Shown: positions 43,354 to 52,533 of the stretch, in pieces | Position numbering within the stretch: the stretch's first letter is position 1 | Layout: each line of letters opens with the position of its first letter | From: Chryseobacterium aahli | Lineage (GTDB): Bacteria > Bacteroidota > Bacteroidia > Flavobacteriales > Weeksellaceae | Assembly: GCF_022699665.1 (NCBI RefSeq) | Contig: NZ_JALDNB010000015.1 | Location: forward strand, 62,001 to 126,000 | DNA length: 64,000 nt | Direction: 5' to 3' | Position numbers and translations under genes: made by a program | The notes under the pieces: generated by a model | Seen by the model: the letters and a program-made list of their open reading frames with translations, nothing else | Database searches by the model: none | Told to the model about the DNA's origin: nothing

Positions 43354-43387
43354 AAAAGACACTATTCTGTAGTGTCTTTTTTATTTT
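43354..43387 (+). terminator. Terminator after the metal locus
   Basis: AAAAGACACTA (43354-43364) and TAGTGTCTTTT (43370-43380) form a perfect stem with a T tail. Confidence 0.85.
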
Positions 43388-43432
43388 AACGTATTATAAC
43401 AAAAGGAATGGCTTGTTTTAATAAAAAATTCA

Positions 43433-43440
43433 TATTTTTG
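43433..43440 (+). promoter_or_regulatory. -7 box for tig
   Basis: TATTTTTG, with TTG about 17 nt upstream; 22 nt before the ATG at 43463. Confidence 0.6.
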
Positions 43441-43462
43441 CAACCTAAAATTTTAATCAATA

Positions 43463-44797
43463 ATGAAGGTTACCGCAAAAAACCATGATGATGTAAGTGC
43501 ATTGCTTACAGTAACATTGGAGAAATCTGACTACAAAGAAAAAGTAGAAAAGCAATTGATTAATTATGCTAAAAACGCACAGGTTCCTGGTTTCAGAAAA
43601 GGAAAAGTGCCTTTGAGTATGGTTAGAAAGCAATATGAAGCAGGGATTGCATTCGAAGAAATCAACAAACAAGTTTCTGATGCTTTGAATAACTATATCA
43701 ACGAAAACAAACTAAGACTAGTAGGTCAGCCAGTACCTCAGCCGGTGAATGATTTCAATCATAACGCAGAGAAATTGGAAGTTGCTTTCGAAGTAGGTTA
43801 CGAACCAGAATTTACTATAGATTTGGCTAAATATGAAGCTCCACACTACAAAGTAGAAGCTTCTGATAAAGAAATCAGCAAAAGCATCGAGAACATGCAG
43901 AAGCGTTTTGCAGAGCAGGTTCCGCAAGACAAAATCACTAAAGATTCTTACATCAACTTAGAGATTTCTCAGGTTGTAGAAGAAGATGCTGAAGGTGAGC
44001 ACCACCACCATCCAAAAAATGTGACCATTACTGCTGAAAACAAAGATGCTTTCAAATTGGTAAAAGGTCTTAAAATGGATGAGTCTGTAAAAGTTTCTAA
44101 AGAAACTTTGGCTGCTGACGAAAACTTAGCTAAAGAATTAGGATTCACTAAAGAAGAAGCTGAGCACTTACACCACGCTGAAGTTGAAGTGAAAGTAAAA
44201 GATTTCTACAGCTTAAACTTAGCAGAACTTAACGAAGAATTATTCGATAAAGTTTACGGTGAAGGAAACATCAAAACTGAAGAAGAGCTTAAAGACAAAG
44301 TAAAAACTGAGTTAGACGAATACTTCCAGCAGAATGCAGACGTACACTTTGTGAACAAAGTGTTGGAGCAGGTTTCTGAAAAAGAAGAAGTAAAGCTTCC
44401 TGAGTCATTTTTGACGAAGTGGTTGGTATTCTCAAACCAGAACATCCAGTCTGAAGAGCAGGCTAAAGAAATCCTGGAAGCTGAGAAAACTCAATTGAAA
44501 TATCAGATCATCGAAGGGAAATTGATGTCTGATAACGATATTAAATTGGATTATGCAGACGTATTAGCTCAGGCTGAGCAGTTGGTGAGAAACCAATTGG
44601 CGATCTACGGAATTCACCACTTAGGAGACGAAGAAGTTCAGAAATATGCTGCTGAAATGTTGAAAGACCAAGAGCAGGTAAGACAAATCTCTTCTGAGGT
44701 TGCTATGGCTAAACTAAAAGATGTAATTCTTGAAAAAGCGACTAAAAAGGAAACTGCAATTTCGCACGACGAATTTTTAGAAGAATTGAAGAAGTAA
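43463..44797 (+). CDS. tig: Trigger factor
   Basis: Trigger factor is the ribosome-bound chaperone for new polypeptides. The 444-residue protein has the N-terminal ribosome-binding domain with QVPGFRKGKVPLSMVRKQY (the GFRxGK signature) at about residues 35-55 and the helical C-terminal arms (300-444). The middle domain, residues about 150-245, is only weakly like the FKBP-type peptidyl-prolyl domain, as in other Bacteroidota. It contains the run GEHHHHPKN near residue 179 and EHLHHAEVE near 234. Monocistronic, between two strong terminators. Confidence 0.93.
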   Translation: MKVTAKNHDDVSALLTVTLEKSDYKEKVEKQLINYAKNAQVPGFRKGKVPLSMVRKQYEAGIAFEEINKQVSDALNNYINENKLRLVGQPVPQPVNDFNHNAEKLEVAFEVGYEPEFTIDLAKYEAPHYKVEASDKEISKSIENMQKRFAEQVPQDKITKDSYINLEISQVVEEDAEGEHHHHPKNVTITAENKDAFKLVKGLKMDESVKVSKETLAADENLAKELGFTKEEAEHLHHAEVEVKVKDFYSLNLAELNEELFDKVYGEGNIKTEEELKDKVKTELDEYFQQNADVHFVNKVLEQVSEKEEVKLPESFLTKWLVFSNQNIQSEEQAKEILEAEKTQLKYQIIEGKLMSDNDIKLDYADVLAQAEQLVRNQLAIYGIHHLGDEEVQKYAAEMLKDQEQVRQISSEVAMAKLKDVILEKATKKETAISHDEFLEELKK

Positions 44798-44818
44798 TTT
44801 ATTCTTATATAATATTTG

Positions 44819-44846
44819 AAAACCTCCAAGCAATTGGAGGTTTTTT
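44819..44846 (+). terminator. Terminator after tig
   Basis: AAAACCTCCAA (44819-44829) pairs with TTGGAGGTTTT (44834-44844), followed by Ts. Confidence 0.85.
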
Positions 44847-44977
44847 GCTTTTAGATAATGCGGCATATTTTGATTTCTACTTTTTAAATTAAATTATTTA
44901 TATAATTGTACATTTGGTTGCTATCTGATTTAATTCCAACTTATTAATCTACTAAAGTTTTCAGAAAGCGAAATATT

Positions 44978-46141
44978 ATGAAGAATATAAGCCAGATGAA
45001 AAATAATCTGTTGAATGTTTTATTGATTTTATTTTTGGGGATAAATTTTTCATGCTCAATAACAAAATCAAAAAGAACTAAAGTCATTTCTGAAAAGGCA
45101 GATCCTTTGTATATTGAAATTGATAAGCTAGGTAAGGAGCTTACCGTTAAAAATAATGTTCCCGGAATCGCTGTAGCTGTAATCAAAAATGGAAAAGTGG
45201 CGTGGATTCAAACTATCGGTTACGCAGATTTAACATCTAAGAAACCCGTAACATCTAAAACGATTTTTAATGTAGGCTCTGTTTCTAAGTTAGTTTCTGC
45301 ATGGGGCTTTATGCAGCTTTCAGAAAAAGGACTTGTAAAATTAGATGAACCGGTTGATAAATATCTTACCAGATGGCACTTTCCGGAATCAGAATTTAAT
45401 AAATCAAAAGTTACCTTGAAAAGATTACTGAGTCACACTGCGGGACTTTCTGTTCATGGGTATGGAGGTTCAGATCAGGGAACGCAACTTCTTAGCCTTG
45501 AAGAATCGCTCAATGGAAAAACTAAAAGAAATGGCGAAACGGTACATCTTATTAATGAGCCGGGAACGAAATGGCAATATTCAGGAGGTGGTTACACAGT
45601 CGCGCAACTGTTGTTGGAAGAGACAACTAAAAAAGGTTTTTCGGAATATATGAAAGAGAATGTTTTTCTACCACTTAGAATGAAAAATACTAGCTACGAA
45701 TGGGCCAAAGATATGATGGCAAACTCAGCAACTGCGTATGACGAATTGGGCAAACCAATAAAAAACAGAATTTTTACCGAAAAAGCCGCCGCAGGATTGC
45801 AAACTACCATAGAAGATCTGGCTCATTTTGCAGAACTTTCGATTACACCGGATAAAAATCAATTGAATAATGTCTTAACAAAAGAAACAATTCTATTAAT
45901 GGAAACGCCTGTGCTTCCTTTTTCTAATGAAGGAAAAAGCGGTTTGGGATATAGATTTCTGAATTTTGACGGATTTGAAACAATAGGGCATACCGGAGAA
46001 AATGCCGGTTGGAGTGCAGCTTTGTTTTTGGATTTACCTACTAAGAGCGGTATCATCGTGCTTTGTAACGGATCACTCGGAGATCGTGTTTGGTTTCCAA
46101 TCTATCAAAGTTGGGTAAAAACAATAAAATCGAAAAATTAA
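44978..46141 (+). CDS. Beta-lactamase-fold serine hydrolase, lipoprotein
   Basis: The 387-residue protein belongs to the class C beta-lactamase / penicillin-binding-protein-like family. It has a lipobox (GINFSC, Cys 26), the SxxK motif at 101-104 (GSVSKLVSA), a YSG triad in WQYSGGGYTVAQ, and HTG in IGHTGENAGW. The YSG in place of YxN is typical of esterase- or peptidase-like members, so true beta-lactamase activity is doubtful. Location is probably periplasmic and lipid-anchored. It stands alone. Confidence 0.85.
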   Translation: MKNISQMKNNLLNVLLILFLGINFSCSITKSKRTKVISEKADPLYIEIDKLGKELTVKNNVPGIAVAVIKNGKVAWIQTIGYADLTSKKPVTSKTIFNVGSVSKLVSAWGFMQLSEKGLVKLDEPVDKYLTRWHFPESEFNKSKVTLKRLLSHTAGLSVHGYGGSDQGTQLLSLEESLNGKTKRNGETVHLINEPGTKWQYSGGGYTVAQLLLEETTKKGFSEYMKENVFLPLRMKNTSYEWAKDMMANSATAYDELGKPIKNRIFTEKAAAGLQTTIEDLAHFAELSITPDKNQLNNVLTKETILLMETPVLPFSNEGKSGLGYRFLNFDGFETIGHTGENAGWSAALFLDLPTKSGIIVLCNGSLGDRVWFPIYQSWVKTIKSKN

Positions 46142-46577
46142 TTTGAGTTATTATTTTATGAAAAAGAAAAACCCAGCCGAAGCTGGGTAAAAACTAATAA
46201 CCATGAAAACTCAATTAAACATGAGAATCGATTCTATTGGAAGCAATAACTATACCTAGAAATGTTAATAAATCATTAATAAAAGTTATTTGTTTGTTAA
46301 AATGAATATTGGTTTAAAAATATTCTAATTCAATATCTACTCGATGCTTATAAACTACAGAAAATTATCCTCATTTGGAAGGTGATTCTTTCGGAGAAAG
46401 AAAGCAAGGTGGTTTAAGATGAGCACATCATCAAAATGTAGTTATTTATTTTAAATTCTTGAATTCCCATTATTCCCATAAGCCATATTTATTGGGGTGT
46501 TTTTTTTCGGAACAGAACTTGATAGCCTTGTACCGTTCAAAATTCTTATATTTACATCATTAAAATTTAATATTATT
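46142..46577. other. 436-nt intergenic region
   Basis: It has a hairpin at 46171-46188 and a possible 18-codon frame at 46203-46259 preceded by AACTAATAACC. After that comes A+T-rich sequence and no further gene that I can support. The hairpin has A-rich flanks on the plus strand, so it would terminate transcription from the minus strand rather than from the hydrolase gene. A small RNA is possible but unsupported. Confidence 0.35.
46171..46188 (-). terminator. Hairpin with T tail on the minus strand
   Basis: ACCCAGC (46171-46177) pairs with GCTGGGT (46182-46188) around CGAA. The T-rich tail is on the minus strand, although no minus-strand gene is seen above it. Confidence 0.5.
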
Positions 46578-47264
46578 ATGAAAAAGATAATCGTTCCGTT
46601 TTTCTGTGCTGTACTTTTTTCTACATCAGCAGTCGCACAAAAAACATCTACGGCTACCGTAAAATCAACTGCATCAACTTCGCAGATCACTCCAAAACAA
46701 GTAATCGATAACTATCTTACCGCTCTTGGAGGAAAAGCAAAACTGGAAGCAGTGAAATCTACCATCATCGAAAACGTAATCAGCGCTCAGGGTATGGAAA
46801 TCAATTCCACCACAAAGAAAATGGGGAATAAGTTCAAATCTGTGCAATCTGTAATGGGTCAGGAGATGACTCAGGTTTTCGACGGTGAAAAAGGGTATTC
46901 TAATCAGATGGGTGCAAAAACAGATTTCCCGGCAGATAAAATTCCTGAATTGAAAAAAAGTCAGACAATAGATGCGTTGGCTTATGATCCGTCAAGCTTT
47001 CAGACCGCTACGGTTGAGAAATTAGATGGTAAAGATTACAATGTATTGTCATCAGACAAAGGTAAGTTCTACTTTGATGCGGCTACAGGATTACTTTACA
47101 AAGCAGGAAGCGGTCAGGGTGATGCCATCATGAAAAGTTATATGACTGTTGACGGAATTAAATTTCCTGAATTAATCGAAGCTGAAGGAGGAGGACAAAA
47201 AGTGAGTATCAGAACCACGAAAGTTACTCTGAACTCAGGAATCACTGAAGCTGATTTCAAATAA
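46578..47264 (+). CDS. Periplasmic LolA-like (outer membrane lipoprotein-sorting-like) protein
   Basis: The 228-residue protein starts at ATG 46578, which gives a signal peptide (MKKIIVPFFCAVLFSTSAVAQ). After a Ser/Thr linker comes a LolA/DUF4292-like beta fold: VIDNYLTALGGKAKLEAVKS, FDGEKGYSNQMG, GKFYFDAATGLLYKAG and SYMTVDGIKFPELIEAEG. Proteins of this kind often precede M16 peptidase genes in Bacteroidota, as here. The cargo or substrate is unknown. Followed by a strong terminator. Confidence 0.7.
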   Translation: MKKIIVPFFCAVLFSTSAVAQKTSTATVKSTASTSQITPKQVIDNYLTALGGKAKLEAVKSTIIENVISAQGMEINSTTKKMGNKFKSVQSVMGQEMTQVFDGEKGYSNQMGAKTDFPADKIPELKKSQTIDALAYDPSSFQTATVEKLDGKDYNVLSSDKGKFYFDAATGLLYKAGSGQGDAIMKSYMTVDGIKFPELIEAEGGGQKVSIRTTKVTLNSGITEADFK

Positions 47265-47591
47265 AAAAATAAAACTTTATATCAAAAAAAGACCGGAAAT
47301 TTTTCCGGTCTTTTTTGTTTAATGGCCAATCAATACGAGTTTTTAATTTTAATCTCTTGCATATAAGATAAATTGAACAAATTAATAAAGAATAAAATTT
47401 CCCACTAGCAAAATCTACGATAGTAAATAGGTTCATAATCATTAAGATACATTAAAATAAAGGTTCCAATTATTAAACAACTGTTTGTGAAATAAACTTT
47501 AACTCAACTTTAACTAAAATTCTAGGGATAAAATTTTTTGTAATTGTGATTAATTTATACTTTTATCACGCAAAATTTAATAAACAACTGT
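47265..47591. other. 327-nt intergenic region before the M16 gene
   Basis: It contains a strong terminator hairpin at 47284-47319, then A+T-rich sequence with no gene. The M16 gene must start from a promoter in its last 100 nt (ATTAATTTATACTTTTATCACG region), but no exact TAnnTTTG is seen. Confidence 0.4.
47284..47319 (+). terminator. Terminator after the LolA-like gene
   Basis: AAAAAAGACCGGAAA pairs with TTTCCGGTCTTTTTT. Confidence 0.85.
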
Positions 47592-50444
47592 ATGAAAAAA
47601 GTTCTATTGTCATTAGGGATAGTCTTCATGGCTTCAGCTAATGCATTCGCACAGGATATCCCATTGGATCCTTCTGTCAAAACTGGTACTCTTCCAAACG
47701 GAATGAAGTATTATATCAAAAAAAACACATTACCAGAAAAGAAGGTAGATTTCCGTTTAGCAATCAACGCCGGATCTATTCTTGAAGACGAAAACCAAAG
47801 AGGTCTTGCTCACTTTATGGAGCACATGAACTTCAACGGAACCAAAAATTTCCCAGATAACAAATTGGTAGACTTTCTACAGTCAATCGGTGTGAAATTC
47901 GGACAGCATCTTAATGCCTACACAAGCTTTGACGAAACTGTTTACATGCTTCCTGTACCTTTAGACAAGCCGGGGAATCTTGATGCAGGTCTTAAAGTAA
48001 TGGAAGACTGGGCATTTAATGCAACCCTTACTGATGAGCAGATCAACAAAGAAAGAGGCGTTGTTTTAGAAGAAATGAGAAACGGTTTGGGTGCAGACAA
48101 AAGAATGTCTGATAAATATTTACCTAAATTATTATACAAATCTCAGTACGCCAACAGATTACCAATCGGTAATAAAGAGGTTCTTCAGAACTTCAAGCCT
48201 GATGTGATCAGACAATTCCACAAAGACTGGTACAGACCAGATTTGATGGCAATAGTAGTAGTAGGAGACATCAATGTGGAGGAAGTTGAGAAAAAAATTA
48301 AAGACAATTTCGGTAAATATAAAAATCCATCTAAGCCGAGAGAAAGAAAGACTTTTGATCTTCCAAATCACCAGGAAACTCTTGTAGCCATAGAAACCGA
48401 TCCTGATGCTACCAGCTCCAGAGTACAGTTTATCATGAAAGATGCTGAATCTTACCAGCCGGATGTTACTATTGAGCAGTACAATCAAAGTTTAGTAGAA
48501 AACGTAGCAACGACGATGCTAAACAACAGATTGAGAGAATTGGTGAATTCAAATAATCCTCCATTCACTTTCGGGTCTGTATATCACGGCGGAACGTATG
48601 CAAGAACTAAAGAAGCTTTCCAGGGATTTGCAATGGTGAAAGAAGGAAACCAGTTGAGCGCTTTGAAAGTTCTTTTAGAAGAAACGGAAAGAGCAAAAAG
48701 ATTTGGTTTTACTCAGGGTGAATTAGACAGAGCAAAATCTCAGATCATGTCTAACATGGAAAGTATGTACAACAACCGTGAGAAGACTGAAAGCGATATG
48801 CTGGTTGATGAGTATGTAAGAAACTTCCTTGAGAAAGAGCCGATGCCTGGTATCGCTTGGGAATATGACGATACGAAAAAGTTTTTGCCAACGGTAACTT
48901 TGGCTCAGACGAATGAGGTAATCAAGAAAATGGTGAAAGAAGACAGCCGTGTTATTGTAATCACAGGTCCGAAAAAAGAGAACGTGACGATGCCTACAGA
49001 ATCGATGGTTCTGAAAACTTTCGACGATGTGAAAATGGCAGATCTGAAGCCTTATGAAGAAAAAGCAGCCATCAAAAACTTAGTAAAACCATTTAAGTCT
49101 GAAGGTAAAATTGCTAAAACAGAAACTGATGCTAAATTGGGTACAACAACATGGACTCTAGGTAACGGTGCAAAAGTGACATTCAAAAAGACAGATTTCA
49201 AAGATGATGAAATTGTTTTCACTGCAAGAAGTATGGGTGGAAATTCATTATTGAATGATTCAGATTATAACAATACTCAATTTGCTTATCAGGCATTAAC
49301 TGAAGCAGGTGTAGCAGGTGCATCTAAAGCCGACCTTACCAATTATATGTCAGGAAAGCAGGTAAGTGTAAATCCTTTTATTTCAGGTGTGGTAGAAGGT
49401 ATTTCTGGTAGAACTAATCAAAAAGACTTGGGCTCTGCAATGGAGCTGATGTATGCTTATTTTACAAATTTAAATTATAACCCTGACGCATTTAATGCTT
49501 ATAAATTAAAGCAATCTGCAATGTTAGACAATATTCTGTCTAATCCACAAACGTATTTCGCAAGTGAGCATGCTAAGTTTACCAATCAGAAAAATCCAAG
49601 ATTCATTGGTATTCTTCCATTGGAAAAAGACTGGGCAAGAACAGATTACAAAAAAGCGTATGATGTTTATAAAGAGAAATTTGCCAATGCAGGAAACTTC
49701 CATTTCTATTTCGTAGGAAATATTGATGAGGCTAAATTTAAAAATGAAGTTTTACAGTACATCGCAAGCTTACCTTCAACAGGAAAAACAACCAACTTTA
49801 AAGACACCGGATACAGACCAATAACCGGAGATCATACAAAGGTTTACAAAAAAGGAAAAGATCCTAAGAGTATGGTACAGATCGTATTTTCAGGAGAAAC
49901 TCCATACAACGAGAAAGAGGCAATGGCATTGTCTGCTTTGGGTGAAGTAGCAACTATCAAGGTGATTGAAAAACTGAGAGAAGACGAAAGCGGAATCTAC
50001 AGCGGTGGTGCAAGAGGCGGAATGAGCAAGATTCCTTACGGAAATTATTCTTTCAGCCTGAGTTTCCCTTGTGGAGCAGAGAATGCAGATAAATTGACAA
50101 AAAGTGCTCTAAGAGAACTTCAGGCACTTGTTGACAAAGGTCCGGATCAAAAAGACCTTGACAAGTACAAAGAAGGAGAAATGAATGACTACAAAACCGA
50201 TATCAAAGACAATTCTTATTGGATGAATGCCATCTCTAAGAATCAATTGGATGGAAGTGATAAGTATGAAATCTTAAACTACCAGGATAAAGTAAAAGCC
50301 CTGACGGTAAAAGATCTGCATGATACTGCTAAGAAATATCTTACTAAAAATAGAGTAGTGGCAACCCTAATGCCTGAAGACGGCTGGGAAAGTGCTCCTA
50401 AAAAAGAAGCTGCTGCAACAGTAAAAGCGACCGCAGTAAAATAA
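47592..50444 (+). CDS. M16 family metallopeptidase (pitrilysin-like), two-domain
   Basis: The 950-residue exported protease has a signal peptide (ending ANAFAQ, residue 21). The N-terminal half has the inverted zinc motif HFMEH (74-78) and the third ligand Glu in the RGVVLEEMRNG region. The C-terminal half is the inactive partner domain of the clamp (WTLGNGAKVTFKKTDFKDDE...). Members degrade peptides in the periplasm or at the surface. It follows the LolA-like gene but is separated by a terminator, so it is independently transcribed. Confidence 0.92.
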   Translation: MKKVLLSLGIVFMASANAFAQDIPLDPSVKTGTLPNGMKYYIKKNTLPEKKVDFRLAINAGSILEDENQRGLAHFMEHMNFNGTKNFPDNKLVDFLQSIGVKFGQHLNAYTSFDETVYMLPVPLDKPGNLDAGLKVMEDWAFNATLTDEQINKERGVVLEEMRNGLGADKRMSDKYLPKLLYKSQYANRLPIGNKEVLQNFKPDVIRQFHKDWYRPDLMAIVVVGDINVEEVEKKIKDNFGKYKNPSKPRERKTFDLPNHQETLVAIETDPDATSSRVQFIMKDAESYQPDVTIEQYNQSLVENVATTMLNNRLRELVNSNNPPFTFGSVYHGGTYARTKEAFQGFAMVKEGNQLSALKVLLEETERAKRFGFTQGELDRAKSQIMSNMESMYNNREKTESDMLVDEYVRNFLEKEPMPGIAWEYDDTKKFLPTVTLAQTNEVIKKMVKEDSRVIVITGPKKENVTMPTESMVLKTFDDVKMADLKPYEEKAAIKNLVKPFKSEGKIAKTETDAKLGTTTWTLGNGAKVTFKKTDFKDDEIVFTARSMGGNSLLNDSDYNNTQFAYQALTEAGVAGASKADLTNYMSGKQVSVNPFISGVVEGISGRTNQKDLGSAMELMYAYFTNLNYNPDAFNAYKLKQSAMLDNILSNPQTYFASEHAKFTNQKNPRFIGILPLEKDWARTDYKKAYDVYKEKFANAGNFHFYFVGNIDEAKFKNEVLQYIASLPSTGKTTNFKDTGYRPITGDHTKVYKKGKDPKSMVQIVFSGETPYNEKEAMALSALGEVATIKVIEKLREDESGIYSGGARGGMSKIPYGNYSFSLSFPCGAENADKLTKSALRELQALVDKGPDQKDLDKYKEGEMNDYKTDIKDNSYWMNAISKNQLDGSDKYEILNYQDKVKALTVKDLHDTAKKYLTKNRVVATLMPEDGWESAPKKEAAATVKATAVK

Positions 50445-50466
50445 TCTTAGTCGATTATATATGAAA

Positions 50467-50500
50467 ACAACCGCAGAAAAATTTCTGCGGTTGTTTGTTT
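50467..50500 (+). terminator. Terminator after the M16 gene
   Basis: ACAACCGCAGAAA pairs with TTTCTGCGGTTGT (50482-50494) and is followed by T-rich sequence. Confidence 0.85.
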
Positions 50501-50627
50501 ATTGTAATGTTTTCTACCTAATTAAATTAGGTTTAATAGTCAAAAATAGTTGGTAAGATTCTTTGTAACGCCGATTATTACTGATGATACAGAAAGTTTA
50601 TTGAACTTTGTTTCAATAAACTTTTTT

Positions 50628-51618
50628 ATGTCTGAAAATTCAAAAAAAAACGTTGTTGGAGTTGCAAAAGCCTGAAGGTGATTTCTTGGGGTAAGCAAAA
50701 TGGTAAGCGTCGTTTTAAATGTAAAAATTGCGGCATTTATTTTACCTCTGAAAACAAATCGGTGAGTTTGAAAAACAAAGAGATTTGGTTTAAAAATGGA
50801 TTATCGGGAAGCAAACTTATGAGCAGATTTCAGCAGAATCCGGATATTCTGTTAGTACTCTTCAGCGGTATTTTAAAACGATGCTTGGAAAAGCTCCCAA
50901 GCTCACTTATAGCCAGAACAAGGAAGTTTATTTGTTAATTGACGGGACTTATTTTTCTAATGAAATTTGTCTTGTTGTCTTCAGAGACAATGTTTTTAAA
51001 CAAACTCAACTTTACAGAATTACCGATGGAGAGCATTATGAAGAGATGAAAGAGGATCTGGAAAACATTCTGAATTTGAGTGTAAAAATCGGAGGAATAA
51101 CCTGCGATGGCGATAAATCATTACTCAAAGCCATTCGTAAGGTCTGCCCGAAAGTTCCTGTTCAGAGATGTTTGGTTCATATTCAGAGAATGTGTAAAAT
51201 ATGGCTTTCTGCCTATCCAAAGTCAGATGCAGGGTTCGAACTTCGTGATATTGTCTGCAAACTTCATTTTATTGATAATGAAGTTAAAAAACAATATTGG
51301 ATCAAAGAATTTTTGGATTGGTCTGAAAAGCATAAGGAATTTTTGAATGAAAAATCATACAGCCCGGAAACAGGAAGGTATTGGTACACCCACAAGATGG
51401 TGAGAAGGTGTTTTTCTGTTATCAGAAAAGCTTTGCCTAATATGTTTACTTTTCTTCAAAATCCGAAAATCCCAAAAACAACAAACGGAATCGAGTCTTT
51501 TTTCGGTCATTTGAAAGGAAATCTCAATATTCATCGGGGTCTCACAATAAGCCGCAGAAAAAAGTTCATTCAATGGTATCTTTTCTACAAGAACCAAAAC
51601 GGCGGAAGGTTTTCTTAG
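50628..51618 (+). pseudogene. Transposase of the IS256 variant with two frame breaks
   Basis: Three frames carry one protein. From ATG 50628 the frame gives MSENSKK. At the A9 tract (50642-50650) it must shift by -1 to reach CWSCKSLKVISWGKQNGKR, a zinc ribbon with CWSC and CKNC. At TTTAAAAATGG (50785-50795 region) another -1 shift is needed to reach GKQTYEQISAESGYS. The catalytic part follows: LIDGTYF, ITCDGDK and TNGIESFFGHLKGN are the likely DDE residues. The first break lies on A AAA AAC (50645-50651), a canonical -1 slippery site; the second does not fit one and looks like a mutation. Probably inactive. Confidence 0.7.
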
Positions 51619-51938
51619 CCATAAAGCTGTTCCAATAATTAATGAAAGAAGGATGGCGTAACCATCCTTCTAAACCATTGTTTACAGCGCTGATTGTATT
51701 GCTGATGAGTTGCTCCTCAGCATTGCTCATTTCCTCTTCCAATCAACCGCAAAATATTACAAATTATTTTTGGAAAAAACACCAACTATTTTTGACCACA
51801 TTACCTTTAAATTAATAGGATTGCATCCTCTTCTTTATTAAATCGTCCCGTTGGGACTTTGGTAAATCTTAAAATTAAAAAGTAGAATTTATCTATTCGC
51901 TGTTCTGTATCTAGCAACTAAAAACTAACAACCATCAA
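51619..51938. other. 320-nt non-coding stretch, IS right end and beyond
   Basis: It holds the IS hairpin (51647-51671), a second weaker hairpin near 51700-51721, the IS right inverted repeat, a hairpin GTCCC/GGGAC (51845-51857) typical of dispersed repeats, and low-complexity AGCAACTAAAAACTAACAACC. No gene is seen. Confidence 0.45.
51647..51671 (+). terminator. Hairpin after the transposase
   Basis: AGAAGGATGG (51647-51656) pairs perfectly with CCATCCTTCT (51662-51671). The T tail is lacking, so termination is uncertain. Confidence 0.45.
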
Positions 51939-52523
51939 CTACTTTCCATACTCCTTCTTCCACTCCTCAGCAACTTCGCTCAGGGTCGTGTAGAAATCTT
52001 CTCCGTATTTACGTGTTAACGGTGTTTTTAAGAACTTATATACCGGAACCTGAAGTTCTTTACCCAGAGTGCAGGCATCATTGCAAATGGGCCACTCATG
52101 GTAGTTTAATGCGCTGAAAGAAGAATACTCTGTTACACGGATTGGATATAAATGACATGAGATTGGTTTTTGCCAATCAATAGCGCCGTCTTCGTATGCT
52201 TTTTCGATACCGCACTTAGTGATTCCACGCTCGTCAAAAGTCACGTAGGCGCATTCTGCATCTTCAATCATTGGGGTAACATACATTCCGTCCATTGGGT
52301 CGGTCGTCCATGTTCCCTGTTCTTCCAAAGCTTTAATTCCGTCCTGGGTAAGGTAGGGTTTTATTTTGTCGAAAATATTATCTAAAATCACCAACTCATC
52401 TTTATCCAAAGGAGCTCCCACATCGCCTTCCACACAACATGCGCCTTTACATTTGGTGAGATTGCATACAAATTCTTCAGAGAATATATCTTCAGAAATT
52501 AATTTATCGTCTATTTGAATCAT
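51939..52523 (-). CDS. DUF3109 family cysteine-rich protein
   Basis: The protein has 194 residues from ATG 52523; an upstream in-frame start would overlap the next gene and add a basic leader. Conserved cysteines are CNLTKCKGACC near 20-30 and further ones in ECAYV, TKCGIEK, ISCHLYP and WPICNDACTLG. The spacing resembles YkgJ-type Fe-S or zinc-cluster proteins. Function unknown. It follows DUF6427 on the same strand, 10 nt downstream, so the two likely share a transcript. Confidence 0.85.
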   Translation of the reverse strand: MIQIDDKLISEDIFSEEFVCNLTKCKGACCVEGDVGAPLDKDELVILDNIFDKIKPYLTQDGIKALEEQGTWTTDPMDGMYVTPMIEDAECAYVTFDERGITKCGIEKAYEDGAIDWQKPISCHLYPIRVTEYSSFSALNYHEWPICNDACTLGKELQVPVYKFLKTPLTRKYGEDFYTTLSEVAEEWKKEYGK

Positions 52524-52533
52524 AATCTTTTTT

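Larger units (their letters stand above)
50539..51796 (+). mobile_element. IS256-family element, zinc-binding variant, degraded
   Basis: The ends are perfect 16-bp inverted repeats: GTCAAAAATAGTTGGT (50539-50554) and its complement (51781-51796). This spans 1,258 bp and contains one broken transposase gene and a non-coding right part with a hairpin at 51647-51671. I could not find a clear target duplication (left flank GTTTAATA, right flank CACATTAC), so the element is probably old or the exact boundary differs. It lies between the M16 terminator and the DUF3109 gene and breaks no visible gene. Confidence 0.75.

Noticed and set aside
44978..46141. Beta-lactamase resistance gene
   Set aside because: The fold and SxxK motif fit the family, but the YSG triad and lack of other class C hallmarks make antibiotic hydrolysis unsupported.
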